The translations under genes were made by a program, and so were the position numbers. From Martelella sp. AD-3 (GTDB taxonomy: Bacteria > Pseudomonadota > Alphaproteobacteria > Rhizobiales > Rhizobiaceae): DNA of 64,000 nucleotides. The notes beneath the pieces were generated by a model, which did no database searches, had not been told where the DNA came from, and saw nothing but the letters and a program-made list of their open reading frames with translations. Location: assembly GCF_001578105.1 (NCBI RefSeq), contig NZ_CP014277.1, positions 102,531 to 166,530 of the forward strand, read 5' to 3'. Of this stretch, positions 43,570 through 54,034 are shown piece after piece (positions within the stretch are counted from its first letter, which is position 1; each line of letters starts with the position of its first letter).

Positions 43570-46500
43570 ATGGCGATCTATCACTTGCGCGCTCATCAGA
43601 TATCTCGTGGCAAAGGGCAGAGTGCAGTTGTTGCCGCTGCATATCGCCACGCGACACATATGAACGTTGCGCGCTCCGGCGAGACTGCCGACTACAGCCG
43701 AAAGAAGGGCTGTATCCACAGTGAAGTCGCATTGCCGGAAGGCGTCCCACGGTGGATACATGCGTGGCATGATCGATATTCGCCACATCAGTTTGCCGAG
43801 CATTTCTGGAATCGTGTCGAAACCAGTGAAAAGCGCGATGACGCTCAACTCGCGCATGAGTTCGTCGTCGCGCTGCCCGTTGAGTTGTCCGTAGAGCAGA
43901 ACAAGGCTCTGGTTCGTGACTTTGTGCGGGATCAATTCGCGGCGCGCGGGCAGGTCGCAGACTGGAACTATCATGATGCGACAGGCAATCCGCATGTTCA
44001 CATCATGGTTTCGTTGCGGCCGCTGACCGAGACAGGCTTTGGCCCAAAGCGGGTTCCGATTCTTGATGGTGACGGTGAACCGGTTCGAAGGCCGCCAAAG
44101 GTGGAGGGCCAAAAAGGGGAAATCGTCTATCAGCATTTCGCGGGATGGAAGGATCGGCTTCCCGAGATCCGCGCGGCGTGGTCACAGGAGGTCAATCGTC
44201 ATTTGGTCGAGCATGGCTATGACGCAACGGTCGACCATCGCAGCTTTGAAGATCGGGACATTCCGCTGGAGCCGACGACGCATCGCGGTCCCGCCGTTGA
44301 CGACATGGAGGCGCGCGGCATTCAGACCGAGATGGTGCAGCAGCACCAACAGGTCATGCATGAGAATTTCCGCAAGCTGGCGGAAGATCCTTCGCTTGTT
44401 TTGAAAATGATCACGGCGGAAAAATCCGTCTTCGATGAGCGCGATGTTGCGAAGTTCATCCACCGGTATGCGTCAACCTCTGAAGAATTTTCCGGGCTTT
44501 TCCTCCGGGTCGGTGCGCTCGAAAACCTTGTGACGCTTTCCCAGGAAATCCGCGACCCGTTCACGAACAAGCTTCTTGAGCGGGAGAAGATGACCACGCG
44601 AGAAGTCCTGCAGATGGAAGCGCGGATGATCGATGGCGTCCGTCAGCGCGCGACGGATCAATCGTTCGGTGCACCGCCGCGGCGCGTCGAGAAGGCGCTG
44701 GCGGAATTCTCGAAATCGCATGGATTTTCTCTTTCCGACGAACAGGCAATGGTGGTTCGCGCCGTTACGTCCGATCGCGGCGTTTCGACGGTGGTCGGCT
44801 ATGCCGGTGCTGGTAAATCCACGGTGATGGATGTCGTGCGGCAGGTTTACGAAGGGCAGGGGCGGCGTGTTGTTGGCGGTGCGCTTGCCGGCAAGGCGGC
44901 CGAGGGCTTGTCTGAATCTGCGGGTATCGAGAGCCGGACGCTGGCGTCCTGGCGCATGTCATGGGAGCAAGACAGACGCCGCCTTCAGAAAGGCGACGTG
45001 TTCGTTCTGGACGAGGCCGGAATGGTCTCATCGAACGACATGGCGATGTTGGTGAACGCGGTGAACGCGGCACAGGCCAAGCTTATTCTTGTCGGAGATG
45101 CGCGGCAACTTCAGCCTATTCAGGCTGGCGCTGCGTTTCGCGCCATTGCGGATAATACCGGGTTTGTCGAACTGACCGAGGTGCGCCGTCAAAGCGAAAC
45201 ATGGATGCGGGACGCTTCCCTGGCATTCGGTCGCGGTGACAGCCGCGCGGCGCTTCAAGCCTATGCCGACAACGGACACATTCATATCCAGGGCAATCGT
45301 GATGATGCCATGTCTGAATTGGTTGGTGCATGGGGAGCTGATTGGCGTGCCGGCGCCGATACGCTGATGCTGGCGCATACCAAGGATGCAGTGTTCAGTC
45401 TGAATGAGCTGGCACGCCATACCATCAAGGAGCACGGGGGGCTTCAAAACGAAGTGACGTTTGACGCGGTGCGTGGCCCGCGCGCTTTTGCCGTTGGCGA
45501 CCGGCTGTTGTTCCTGGAAAATGATCGCGACCTTGGCGTCAAGAACGGAATGCTGGCGACCGTGGAAAAGGCGAATGACGGCATTCTTGATGTTCGGCTC
45601 GACAATGGCAGGGCCGTTACGGTCAACCATGAGCATTACAACAACGTTGATTATGGCTACGCGACCACGATCCATAAGTCTCAAGGGGCGACTGTCGACC
45701 GGGTGCATGTGCTTGCCACACAGATGATGGATGCGCAGCTTTCCTATGTCGCGCTTTCGCGCCATCGCGAAACGGTGGCGCTTTATGCCGGCCGGAATGA
45801 CTTTCCTGAAACCAGGAATCTGCTAGACACGCTGTCGCTAGACCGGCTCAAGGATTCAACGCTGGCCTATGAGCATACGCCCGACTATCAGCTCGAACGC
45901 GAAGCATTTGTGCGTCGGCGCGATCTTCCGGACATTGGCGAATTGCGCGATCTTTGGCGTCGATCGCTCAATGCCATGCGGTCACGGTTCTCGGATATTG
46001 CGGAACGGTTCAGGGTAATTTCCGAACGGCTTTCGCTTGCGCGTCCGCAAGCCGTTGACGTATCGCCGAATGTCCCGCCTGCCGCCGGCGCGCGGCCTGT
46101 TGAAGCCGAAAGGGAGATCAGGATTCCCGAATTGACGCCGGCGGTCAGTCAGGCGCTTTCCCGGCTTTCGGAGGTGGACCGCAACACCAAAGGCTACAGC
46201 GGCAAGCGTGGGCGCTGGTTCCGGGCTGCCGAAACTGAGCTGACGCAGATGTCGTCCGCAACCGATCTTGTCATGTTCAATGAACAGATCGCAGCGCTGG
46301 TTTCTCCGGTTGAAGTCCGGTCTCTTGGACGCGATCCGGATGAGGACAAGCTACAATCGCTTGTCGCACATCTTCCGCCATCGGCGCAGACCTTCATCAA
46401 GGCAAACTGGCAGCTCGTGCATGTCGGTCAGCTGGCCGCGGACGACAAGAGCCGCGTTGATGTTGCGTCCGCCATGGTCACGGAGCGACGCGATGCTGGC

Positions 46501-47325
46501 CTTGAGGCCGATTATGAACAGGAACGGGCACGTTATCGCCTTCCCGATGTTCCGCTTATTCCGGCCGTGACGCAATGGCCCGCCTCGGTCGAAGCCGTTG
46601 CCCGTGATCCGGCCAATCAGGCGGCCGTCACCAAGTCGCTGTGCCAATCCGCACTCAAGAACATGGGCAAGGTCTGGCGCGATCCCGCCCCGATCCTCGA
46701 CAAGGTGTCTGCCGCGGTGATGAGCGACGGAGACGCCAGTCAGGTTCTCAGATCAATGCGTGAGAACCCGGCGTCTCTTGGTGAGTTGCGTGGCAAGACC
46801 AACTTTCTCGGCCGGCCCGATGAGGACCGGAAAACGGCACTTGCAGCCGTGCTTCCTGCAACCAGCAGTGCCGGCGATTTTGTCCGGTCACTCAAGGTTA
46901 GTATCAAAGGCGCTGAAGAGGTTGAGAGGAAGCTGCGGAGCCAGATGGCCGCGCCGATCGACGGGCTGTCGACGGCCGCCAAAGATGTGCTGTCCGCCCT
47001 GGCAAAAGCGTCCAGTCTGCCGGAGCGCTCTGACGAACGTCGCGCACTTGAAAGGGCCGTGATCGACGACAGCGAAGCCATCGGCCAGCTGCGGGGTGTC
47101 GCTCATGACATCAGCGCGCGTTTTGGCGACAGCAGCGGTGTGCCGGCGCAAGATATGATCGCACGCGCAATGCCGGAGCTTTCTCCAGAAGCAAGATCGA
47201 GGATCTATCGTGATGCCCACCAGATCTGTACGGCCTATGACAGGTGTGTCGAGATTGAACGGACACAGCGGCGCGAAATTCGTCTTGAGCAGGAGAAGTC
47301 GCAGTATCATTCTATTGGGAGATGA
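43570..47325 (+). CDS. traA: TraA relaxase-helicase (MobQ family)
   Basis: A 1,251-residue conjugative initiator. Residues about 1-250 form the MobA/MobL-type relaxase: the N-terminal block MAIYHLRAHQISRGKGQSAVVAAAYRHA with the likely catalytic Tyr, and the metal-binding NPHVHIMVSL (about 138-147). A RecD/TraI-type helicase follows: Walker A GYAGAGKST (about 411), DEAGMVSS, GDARQLQPIQAG, and YATTIHKSQGATVDRV. The C-terminal 450 residues are extended and unassigned, as in Ti TraA. It nicks oriT and unwinds the transferred strand. It is adjacent to and divergent from traC-traD. Confidence 0.95.
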   Translation: MAIYHLRAHQISRGKGQSAVVAAAYRHATHMNVARSGETADYSRKKGCIHSEVALPEGVPRWIHAWHDRYSPHQFAEHFWNRVETSEKRDDAQLAHEFVVALPVELSVEQNKALVRDFVRDQFAARGQVADWNYHDATGNPHVHIMVSLRPLTETGFGPKRVPILDGDGEPVRRPPKVEGQKGEIVYQHFAGWKDRLPEIRAAWSQEVNRHLVEHGYDATVDHRSFEDRDIPLEPTTHRGPAVDDMEARGIQTEMVQQHQQVMHENFRKLAEDPSLVLKMITAEKSVFDERDVAKFIHRYASTSEEFSGLFLRVGALENLVTLSQEIRDPFTNKLLEREKMTTREVLQMEARMIDGVRQRATDQSFGAPPRRVEKALAEFSKSHGFSLSDEQAMVVRAVTSDRGVSTVVGYAGAGKSTVMDVVRQVYEGQGRRVVGGALAGKAAEGLSESAGIESRTLASWRMSWEQDRRRLQKGDVFVLDEAGMVSSNDMAMLVNAVNAAQAKLILVGDARQLQPIQAGAAFRAIADNTGFVELTEVRRQSETWMRDASLAFGRGDSRAALQAYADNGHIHIQGNRDDAMSELVGAWGADWRAGADTLMLAHTKDAVFSLNELARHTIKEHGGLQNEVTFDAVRGPRAFAVGDRLLFLENDRDLGVKNGMLATVEKANDGILDVRLDNGRAVTVNHEHYNNVDYGYATTIHKSQGATVDRVHVLATQMMDAQLSYVALSRHRETVALYAGRNDFPETRNLLDTLSLDRLKDSTLAYEHTPDYQLEREAFVRRRDLPDIGELRDLWRRSLNAMRSRFSDIAERFRVISERLSLARPQAVDVSPNVPPAAGARPVEAEREIRIPELTPAVSQALSRLSEVDRNTKGYSGKRGRWFRAAETELTQMSSATDLVMFNEQIAALVSPVEVRSLGRDPDEDKLQSLVAHLPPSAQTFIKANWQLVHVGQLAADDKSRVDVASAMVTERRDAGLEADYEQERARYRLPDVPLIPAVTQWPASVEAVARDPANQAAVTKSLCQSALKNMGKVWRDPAPILDKVSAAVMSDGDASQVLRSMRENPASLGELRGKTNFLGRPDEDRKTALAAVLPATSSAGDFVRSLKVSIKGAEEVERKLRSQMAAPIDGLSTAAKDVLSALAKASSLPERSDERRALERAVIDDSEAIGQLRGVAHDISARFGDSSGVPAQDMIARAMPELSPEARSRIYRDAHQICTAYDRCVEIERTQRREIRLEQEKSQYHSIGR

Positions 47326-47454
47326 GCGCCCCAGGATTGGCAAAAGCGGCGACTAACCGCCTCTTTTGTTCCCTTTGATGTTGCATCAAGGAGGCCGTTG
47401 TGGTGAATTGCGGATGTCATACGCTGCAATTTCCGCACCGCAAGAGGTTTCCCC

Positions 47455-47958
47455 ATGCGCATCGCGATCAGCCTGGCACTGGCTGTGCTCGCTGGCTGTA
47501 CCAGCACAAGAGACGTTCCGTCGGATTCCCCTACGATCAATTACATCGACAATCAAGTCCATCTCGTTCGAAGGGAGTTGAACGACGCAGCGCTCTATCA
47601 AAATGTCCTGGAGCCGCGCGCTACGAATACGGTTGAGGTGCGCAATCCGGAGATTGCCCAAGGCCCGCTCATGAAGATCGTTGATGCCGAATGGCAGGGA
47701 ACGTTGGATGAGCTGACAACGCGGGTTGCCAACGAAGTGGACTACAGCGTGTCGGTGTCCGGGGAAAAGTCCGGCGCTCCGATTTTGATCTCGACCAATT
47801 TCTACAATCTGACGGCCTTGGGACTGCTTCGGGAAGCCTACGGGCAGGCGAAAGGGCGAGCGCGCCTTGTGATCGATCAGGGTGCCAGACACATGACGAT
47901 CTATTACGCTCGCCCTGAGCAAAGCCCGATCCCGCATCGGGAGGATCTCAAGCCGTGA
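47455..47958 (+). CDS. DotD/TraH-like outer-membrane lipoprotein of a type IVB system
   Basis: A 167-residue lipoprotein with lipobox LAVLAGC (C15) and a compact secretin-N-like domain (WQGTLDELTTRVANEVDYSVSVSG, ending YNLTALGLLREAYGQAKGRARLVID). This matches DotD of Dot/Icm and TraH of IncI plasmids, which with DotC guides DotH into the outer membrane. The stop overlaps the DotC-like gene (GTGA). First gene of a forward dotD-dotC-dotB string. Confidence 0.82.
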   Translation: MRIAISLALAVLAGCTSTRDVPSDSPTINYIDNQVHLVRRELNDAALYQNVLEPRATNTVEVRNPEIAQGPLMKIVDAEWQGTLDELTTRVANEVDYSVSVSGEKSGAPILISTNFYNLTALGLLREAYGQAKGRARLVIDQGARHMTIYYARPEQSPIPHREDLKP

Positions 47959-48869
47959 GCCAGCCCCTTTCTCACCGTCGCAATCGTGCCATGGCGCTGA
48001 CAGGCATTCTGATGGCCGCGTTTTTGTCTTCATGCGCAACCATGAAGGACGAAACACCGCAACCGCCGCCTGTCCCGCAGCTCGGTGGCCCTGATGACCT
48101 CACCAGTCCGCGATATGCGCCTTTGTCCTACAAGCAGTTTGCTTCCCGGGCCAAACGCGGAAAGCCTGGCGGGACCGAGGTTGAGGAGCAGCGCTATTCG
48201 GTCCTCCGGGACGCTGCACTTGCCTATGGTGCGCAAGCAGGATTTGAGCGGCGCAGTTGGGAGATCATGAACGATCTAGAGCGTGAATCGGTCAAGCTCT
48301 CGGAAACCTTCAATTTCAACCGGGTCGCATTCAAGGCGCCGCGGGAAACAGGCTACGTGTTGCCGCCGGTGATCACCCGCGCCACGGCGGCGATCAACGT
48401 CACCGACAACGGCCGCAAGAGTGTTGCCGCCGACGAATACTACCGCATCGAGGAGCCCGGTCGACTGGTCGCCATTCTGCCGACCTGGCGCGACTATCTT
48501 GTGCTCCCGCTCGATACGCCGCGTGAGCCTGACGATCGATTGTTGCCGCAGGATGACGATGAAACGAAAATCTGGTCGCAGTATCTTGATGAAGGCTGGG
48601 CGCAGGGCGAGCAACAGGCCGACGCCGCATTGCAGGAAAACATGAACCTGTTGCGGCGCGACTATCTCGGCATGGTCGAGTATCGCAAGGCAGTGGAAGC
48701 AGGTCTCATTACCAACCTCGTGCTGAAGTCGAGTGAGACGCGCGCGGCCGGTAATGTCGACGAGCTCTATATTGGCGAGCGCCGTGTCGAGATCGATGAT
48801 GCTGCCCGGTTCGTCAAAAACCCGGCCCGATGGAAGCCGATCCAGAGACGTTTTCAGGTGGCCAAGTAA
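47955..48869 (+). CDS. DotC/TraI-like lipoprotein of a type IVB system
   Basis: A 304-residue lipoprotein: hydrophobic start with SSC lipobox (C27), Pro-rich spacer, then a DotC-like domain with LPPVITRATAAINVTDNGRK and YYRIEEPGRLVAILPTWRDYL. DotC stabilises the outer-membrane core with DotD and DotH. Starts with a GTG overlapping dotD; its stop overlaps the dotB ATG (TAATG). Confidence 0.88.
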   Translation: MSQPLSHRRNRAMALTGILMAAFLSSCATMKDETPQPPPVPQLGGPDDLTSPRYAPLSYKQFASRAKRGKPGGTEVEEQRYSVLRDAALAYGAQAGFERRSWEIMNDLERESVKLSETFNFNRVAFKAPRETGYVLPPVITRATAAINVTDNGRKSVAADEYYRIEEPGRLVAILPTWRDYLVLPLDTPREPDDRLLPQDDDETKIWSQYLDEGWAQGEQQADAALQENMNLLRRDYLGMVEYRKAVEAGLITNLVLKSSETRAAGNVDELYIGERRVEIDDAARFVKNPARWKPIQRRFQVAK

Positions 48870-50077
48870 TGCCGGCGGTTGATCTATCGAATTTGACGGA
48901 AGACGCCTACGATCCGAAGGAGCCCTATGCGCGCGTTCTGAACCATGAGCCGTTGCGTTTTGACGGTGACATGGACCCGTTTCAGCAGTTGCTGGTCGGG
49001 GCCTCGATCAAAGGGGCGTCGGACATCCGGATACAGACGGACAGTCGTATTCGGATCAAGATGCATGGCACGCAGCATTTTGCGACCGCAAAACCTCTGA
49101 ACGCCTCAGAGGTCTTGAGTATCCTGAGCCACATGTGGCGGTCGGAAGATGCCTTCAGCATCTTGCGGCAAGGGCGACCTCTGGATTTCTCGTTCGAGGT
49201 TCCGATTGACCGTCACCGGCGCCAGCGTTTCCGTGTGAACGCCAAGGGCGTGATGAAAGGTGCTGGCGACGGCATTTCCATGACGATGCGACCGTTGCCG
49301 ACAAAGACGCCAACGATCGATGATGTCGGACTCGATAGTGAGGTCCGCCCGTACATGTCGCCTCAGCATGGCATTGTCGTTGTCGCCGGCGCGACCGGCC
49401 AGGGAAAGTCCACGACGCTTGCCGGGATCACGCGCTTTCATCTTGAAAACACGGCCGATCCGAAAGCGATCGTCGATCTGCAGGCGCCTATCGAGTTCAC
49501 CTATTCCGACGTGCTGACGGATCACAGCGACTGCGCGTCTTCCATTGAGCAGTCGGAGATCGGCGAAGGGCGCAACCTGCCGTCGTTCGGCGACGGAGTG
49601 TGGGCGGCGCTGCGCTGCGCGCCTGATATTATTTCGCTCGGCGAGGCCCGCGACAAAGCCTCCCTTGAGGGTTGCCTGGAGGCCAGTCTGACCGGCCACT
49701 TGGTTTACACCACCACGCATGCGGGATCGGTCGCGGAAGGCTTGCGGCGCATGGTCGTGAACTTCCCGGCCGAAGAACGCGATGCGCGCGCGTTCGACCT
49801 GATCACGTCGCTCCAGCTCTTCGTCGTTCAACACCTGGTCCGCACCAGCGACCATCGCGGCCGCGTGCCATTGCGCGAGTATCTGCTGTTTGACGACTAT
49901 GTGCGCGATCAGTTTGTTTCTGTTCCTATCGGCGACTGGCCGAAAGCCGTGAGCCGTCTGATGCAGGAGTCGGCCGACCGCGTTCTTGCCCGCTCCATGC
50001 ATGATGCGGCCCAACAGAAAGTTGATGAGGGCAAGGTTTCGTATGACGACCTCAGGCGATTGCTGCCGCGCCACTGA
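48869..50077 (+). CDS. DotB/TraJ-like secretion ATPase of a type IVB system
   Basis: A 402-residue hexameric ATPase of the PilT/VirB11 superfamily: N-terminal PAS-like half (ASDIRIQTDSRIRIKMHGTQHF), Walker A GATGQGKST, the His-box-like region SLTGHLVYTTTHAGSVAEGLRR, and a C-terminal regulatory part. DotB energises type IVB secretion. I chose the ATG at 48869, which overlaps the dotC stop; upstream codons lie in dotC. Confidence 0.93.
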   Translation: MPAVDLSNLTEDAYDPKEPYARVLNHEPLRFDGDMDPFQQLLVGASIKGASDIRIQTDSRIRIKMHGTQHFATAKPLNASEVLSILSHMWRSEDAFSILRQGRPLDFSFEVPIDRHRRQRFRVNAKGVMKGAGDGISMTMRPLPTKTPTIDDVGLDSEVRPYMSPQHGIVVVAGATGQGKSTTLAGITRFHLENTADPKAIVDLQAPIEFTYSDVLTDHSDCASSIEQSEIGEGRNLPSFGDGVWAALRCAPDIISLGEARDKASLEGCLEASLTGHLVYTTTHAGSVAEGLRRMVVNFPAEERDARAFDLITSLQLFVVQHLVRTSDHRGRVPLREYLLFDDYVRDQFVSVPIGDWPKAVSRLMQESADRVLARSMHDAAQQKVDEGKVSYDDLRRLLPRH

Positions 50078-50104
50078 CGGCCGCTGATGACGAAGGAGGA
50101 AAAT

Positions 50105-50410
50105 ATGCAAATTCCAAAGTACCTTCGCCCCGTCAGGGATCATAAGAACTATGAGGCCGGCGTCGGAGAACGTGCTGTTCGAAAGCTTGTCTATTGGCCA
50201 ATCATCTTGCTTCTCTGCTTGCCGGCCGCCGCCGCGATGGCGGCTGTTGCTCTATCCTTCGGCCTGTTGTTCTTGAAATTTCTGAACATCATTGAGACTG
50301 CTATTGCAAATCATGACTGGCTTATGCTGTTTTTGATCGCTCTCGCCGCAGCGGCTATCCTGTCGCTATGGAAGCTCGCCTACGTAATTCATCGGTACTT
50401 CATTCTTTAA
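50105..50410 (+). CDS. Small membrane protein following dotB
   Basis: A 101-residue protein with two or three hydrophobic segments (about 30-58 and 70-90) and a basic N-terminus (MQIPKYLRPVRDHKNYEAG). AAGGAGGA sits just before the ATG at 50105, preferred over an ATG at 50087. In IncI plasmids the place after traJ is held by traK/icmT, but the IcmT signature is not evident here. Probably a mating-pore subunit (inference). Confidence 0.65.
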   Translation: MQIPKYLRPVRDHKNYEAGVGERAVRKLVYWPIILLLCLPAAAAMAAVALSFGLLFLKFLNIIETAIANHDWLMLFLIALAAAAILSLWKLAYVIHRYFIL

Positions 50411-50680
50411 TTAGCATCTGCAGAATGGGTGATGGTCCTCACTCTATTCAGATTCCATAGTTGGCCTGGTTTTGGAATGACCGGAATGGGGCCGTAAACC
50501 GTCAGGCAGGTTTCCGGATCGCCAGACGGCAAAGCGGACATCATCCTACATTGCGTGCTGCTACGCTTGCTGACATTTACCTGATAATATGACGCTACGG
50601 CGTAGGCCGCCGTAGCCGCCGTTTATTGCATCTGCGAAGACGGGTGACCTCCAGAGGCCATCGAGCGGAAAAATCGGCCA
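50411..50680. other. Junction between the dotDCB block and the copper cassette
   Basis: No gene seen. Two similar segments, GCATCTGC...GGGTGA..CCTC at 50414-50440 and 50628-50652, lie at either end and may be recombination scars. A short hairpin-rich stretch (GGCGTAGGCCGCCGTAG, about 50599-50615) sits between them. Confidence 0.4.
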
Positions 50681-51067
50681 TTAGCGCGGTGTCAGATCAA
50701 GTGGCTCGACCCACTCGTGACGGGACTCAGGGTGGACTTCTTTGCTGGGTTTCGGAAAACCTGGTTCACCGAACGAACCAACGCCAATTGCGACCATGTC
50801 CGGTTTTCGTGACGGCTCCCAGAAAACAGTTGAGCCACAGTTCTCACAAAAGTGGAAAACCAATTCAAAACCAGCGTCTGAAGAACGCCGATAACTCTTG
50901 TAACTCCCACTGACCTTGATGCTTCCTTTTGGAAAAAAGGCTGCAATTCCATAAAGGGCGCCAGTACGCTTTTGGCAGGCAATGCAGTGGCAAAGCGAGA
51001 CAAGTTCCGGCTCACCAGTGCAAAGCACTTTCAGGCTACGACACGAACAGCTTGCTTCTCGCTCCAC
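50681..51067 (-). CDS. GFA-family (glutathione-dependent formaldehyde-activating-like) protein
   Basis: A 128-residue zinc-binding protein of the GFA/CENP-V fold. Ligand motifs are CSCRSLKVLCTG, LCHCIACQKRTGALYG and the C-terminal FCENCGSTVFWEP. I prefer the GTG at 51067 (VEREASCSC) with GGGAG just upstream; the frame is open to 51217 but those residues are unlike the family. Despite its name, most members have no proven formaldehyde activity. It lies alone at the edge of the copper cassette. Confidence 0.85.
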   Translation of the reverse strand: MEREASCSCRSLKVLCTGEPELVSLCHCIACQKRTGALYGIAAFFPKGSIKVSGSYKSYRRSSDAGFELVFHFCENCGSTVFWEPSRKPDMVAIGVGSFGEPGFPKPSKEVHPESRHEWVEPLDLTPR

Positions 51068-51627
51068 ACCGATCTCCCAAAGAACACTCCAATTATCATT
51101 GAAAATCGAAATTGGGAAATAGGGTGGCGTTCCGTAAGGGACACAGCGAGCTCGAAGCCTACCTGCGGCGGCCGCGGCAATGATTGCGGTGACCAGGCTT
51201 GTGCCCGCGTCATGCACGGCCCATTGCGGTCGTTCATTCCTTCCGCAGCGAACTTCCGCTTCCCCGCCCTATCTGCACCTTTTAGCAGAGCGCAGCGAAT
51301 GGCTACTTGCGGCACCTGGGGCCACAATCGCGAACGACCAGCTTGGAGGCGAAAAGAAGCCTTTCGCGCGTCCGCTGAGCTCCAGGTATATGGTCATTCT
51401 GATGGGCTGCTTCAGGTGTTGCAAGGTTCGATTCCAAAAAGCGTTGAGCCGCTCAGCCTTGACGCATTACGTTTGTCGGGCAAAAATTCTGTTTTGATCA
51501 AGACGCTCCGATAGCTCCAACAAAGGGCTTCGCGGCTTCAGCCCTTGCCTCGGAATCTTGCTTCCCTGTAGTCGCCGGAAGAATTTTGCGATTTGGCTCC
51601 GTCTTATAAAAGTTGACATATCCGGCC
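51068..51627. other. Intergenic stretch upstream of copA
   Basis: About 560 bases with no recognisable gene on either strand; the open frames here are Ala/Arg/Ser-rich and lack motifs. The CueR-type promoter lies at its right end. Confidence 0.55.
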
Positions 51628-51658
51628 TTGACCTTCCAGTTGCTGGAATCTCCATATG
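51628..51658 (+). promoter_or_regulatory. CueR-type operator/promoter of copA
   Basis: -35 TTGACC (51628-51633), 19-base spacer containing the dyad ACCTTCC-AGTTGCT-GGAATCT (51631-51651), -10 CATATG (51653-51658). The CCTTCC...GGAA core and long spacer match CueR-activated copper-efflux promoters. It points at copA 30 bases downstream. No cueR gene is in the window, so regulation must come from elsewhere. Confidence 0.8.
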
Positions 51659-51688
51659 TTGGAAAACGCACTTATCAGGAGGCCTCGA

Positions 51689-54034
51689 ATGCAGCACTCG
51701 CACATGAGCCACGGAGGCGTGTCCGGCCATAGCGGAAATACTACGGGTGAGACCGTGACGCGCGACCCGGTCTGCGGCATGTCGGTCGACCGCGCCAGCA
51801 CCAGCCATGTGGTCAAACACGGCGGCGAAAACTATTACTTCTGCTCCAACGGCTGCCAGGCGAAGTTCGAAGCCGATCCGGAGCACTACACCGCCGAGCA
51901 CGCAGAGGCCGAAGCGCAGCCTGAGGGCACGCTCTATACCTGCCCGATGCATCCCGAGATCGTGCGCGATCACCCCGGCAATTGCCCGAAATGCGGCATG
52001 GCGCTGGAGCCGATGACGCCTTCCGCCGATGCTGGCCCCAATCCCGAATATGTCGATTTCAGGCGCAGACTGATGATTGCCGCGCCGCTGGCGCTCGCCG
52101 TCTTCATTCTCGAGATGGGCAGCCATCTGGGCCTGCCCTTCGAGGACTGGTTCGGTCACACGCTGTTCGGCTGGCTGCAATTCGCTCTGGCGACGCCAGT
52201 GCTGATGATCTGCTGGCCGTTCTTCGAGCGCGGCTGGGCCTCGATCGAAAACAAAAGTCCAAACATGTGGACTCTGATCGCGCTTGGAACCGGGGCGGCC
52301 TATCTGTTCTCCGTCGTCTCGCTCGTCGCGCCCGGCCTGTTTCCGGCGGCGATGCGCGACGCAATGGGCATGGCCCCGGTCTATTTCGAAGCCGCCGCCG
52401 TCATTCTTGTGCTGGTGCTGATCGGCCAGGTGATGGAGCTTGCAGCGCGCGAACGCACCGGCGACGCGATCCGGGCGCTGCTGGATCTCGCGCCGAAGAC
52501 CGCGCGCAAGGTCACCGATGGCGGCGAGGAGGATGTGCCCGTCGAAACGCTGCAGGCGGGCGACATGCTGCGCGTGCGGCCCGGCGAGAGCGTGCCGGTT
52601 GACGGCGTCGTCGTCGAAGGCCGCTCGTCGGTCGACGAGAGCATGATTACCGGCGAGCCTGTGCCGGTTGAAAAGAGCGAGGGCGAGCCGGTGACCGGCG
52701 GCACGCTCAACAAGAATGGCAGCTTCCTGATGCGCGCCGAAAGCGTCGGCTCGGAGACGACGCTCTCCCGGATCGTCGACATGGTCTCCAAGGCACAGCG
52801 ATCGCGCGCGCCGATCCAGGCGATGGCGGACCGGGTGGCGGCCTATTTCGTGCCGGCCGTCGTCGCGGTGGCGGTGATCGCCTTTCTGGCCTGGCTGGCG
52901 TTCGGCCCCTCGCCCGCCCTTTCCTATTCTTTCGTCGCGGCGGTTTCGGTGCTGATCATCGCCTGCCCCTGCGCGCTGGGGCTTGCGACGCCGATGTCGA
53001 TCATGGTCGCCACCGGACGTGGCGCGAATGCGGGCGTGCTGATCCGCGACGCAGAGGCGCTGGAACGCTTTTCCAAGGTCGACGTGCTGGTGGTCGACAA
53101 GACCGGCACGCTGACGCAGGGCAAGCCGGCCCTCACCGATGCCGAGCCGCTGGACGGCTTCGACCGCCTGGACCTGCTTTCGATTGCGGCAGCGCTGGAG
53201 AGCGGCTCCGAGCATCCCCTCGCCGAAGCGATCGTCGCCGGCGCACGGGAGGCGGAAGCGCCGGAACGCGAAAGCAGTGATTTCGACGCCATCACCGGCC
53301 AGGGCGTGACCGGGACGGTCGACGGACGCAAGGCGGCGCTTGGAAACGCCGCGCTGATGGAAGCGGAAGGCATCGATGTCAGCGCCCTGCGGGAACGCGT
53401 CGCCGCGTTGCAGGGCGAGGGCAAGACCGCCATGTACGTCGCCGTCGATGGCCAGGCGGCCGGCATCGTCGCGGTTGCCGATCGCATCAAGGACACCACG
53501 CCGGATGCGATCCGCGCGCTGCACGAGGCGGGCATGCGCATCGTGATGGCGACCGGGGATGCCGAAGCAACCGCGAAAGCCGTGGCGCAGACGCTCGGGA
53601 TCGACGAGGTCCATGCCGGGGTGAGCCCGCAGGACAAGCACGACCTGATCGAGCGCCTGCGCCGCGACGGCAGCGCGGTCGCCATGGCGGGCGACGGCGT
53701 CAACGACGCACCGGCGCTTGCGGCGGCCGATGTCGGGATCGCCATGGGCACCGGCGCGGATGTCGCGGTCGAAAGCGCCGGCATCACCCTGGTCAAGGGC
53801 GACCTGACCGGCATCGTGCGCGCCCGTCACCTTGCCGAGGCGACCATGGCCAATATCCGCCAGAACCTGTTCTTCGCGTTCGTCTACAACACTGCGGGCG
53901 TGCCGCTCGCCGCCGGGATCCTCTACCCCTTCTTCGGCCTGTTGCTGTCGCCGATCGTCGCGGCTGCGGCGATGAGCCTGTCCTCGGTCTCGGTCATCGG
54001 CAATGCGCTGAGGCTGCGGGCGACGAAGCTTTAG
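51689..54034 (+). CDS. copA: Cu(I)-exporting P1B ATPase with YHS and metal-binding N-terminus
   Basis: A 781-residue ATPase. The N-terminus is His-rich ([10 protein letters not shown]), then a YHS domain ([10 protein letters not shown], then [19 protein letters not shown]), then a heavy-metal-binding module ([22 protein letters not shown]); there is no classic HMA domain. The core has TGEP in the actuator, CPC ([15 protein letters not shown]), DKTGTLTQG, and [10 protein letters not shown]. The C-terminal [15 protein letters not shown] is a Cu-ATPase signature. Start chosen at 51689 with AGGAGG seven bases upstream; an ATG at 51656 lies within the promoter -10. The gene is GC-rich and probably starts the copper operon. 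Confidence 0.95.
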   Translation: MQHSHMSHGGVSGHSGNTTGETVTRDPVCGMSVDRASTSHVVKHGGENYYFCSNGCQAKFEADPEHYTAEHAEAEAQPEGTLYTCPMHPEIVRDHPGNCPKCGMALEPMTPSADAGPNPEYVDFRRRLMIAAPLALAVFILEMGSHLGLPFEDWFGHTLFGWLQFALATPVLMICWPFFERGWASIENKSPNMWTLIALGTGAAYLFSVVSLVAPGLFPAAMRDAMGMAPVYFEAAAVILVLVLIGQVMELAARERTGDAIRALLDLAPKTARKVTDGGEEDVPVETLQAGDMLRVRPGESVPVDGVVVEGRSSVDESMITGEPVPVEKSEGEPVTGGTLNKNGSFLMRAESVGSETTLSRIVDMVSKAQRSRAPIQAMADRVAAYFVPAVVAVAVIAFLAWLAFGPSPALSYSFVAAVSVLIIACPCALGLATPMSIMVATGRGANAGVLIRDAEALERFSKVDVLVVDKTGTLTQGKPALTDAEPLDGFDRLDLLSIAAALESGSEHPLAEAIVAGAREAEAPERESSDFDAITGQGVTGTVDGRKAALGNAALMEAEGIDVSALRERVAALQGEGKTAMYVAVDGQAAGIVAVADRIKDTTPDAIRALHEAGMRIVMATGDAEATAKAVAQTLGIDEVHAGVSPQDKHDLIERLRRDGSAVAMAGDGVNDAPALAAADVGIAMGTGADVAVESAGITLVKGDLTGIVRARHLAEATMANIRQNLFFAFVYNTAGVPLAAGILYPFFGLLLSPIVAAAAMSLSSVSVIGNALRLRATKL

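Noticed and set aside
49106..50143. A 345-codon reverse frame opposite dotB
   Set aside because: Antisense to the DotB ATPase with intact Walker motifs; low-complexity composition.
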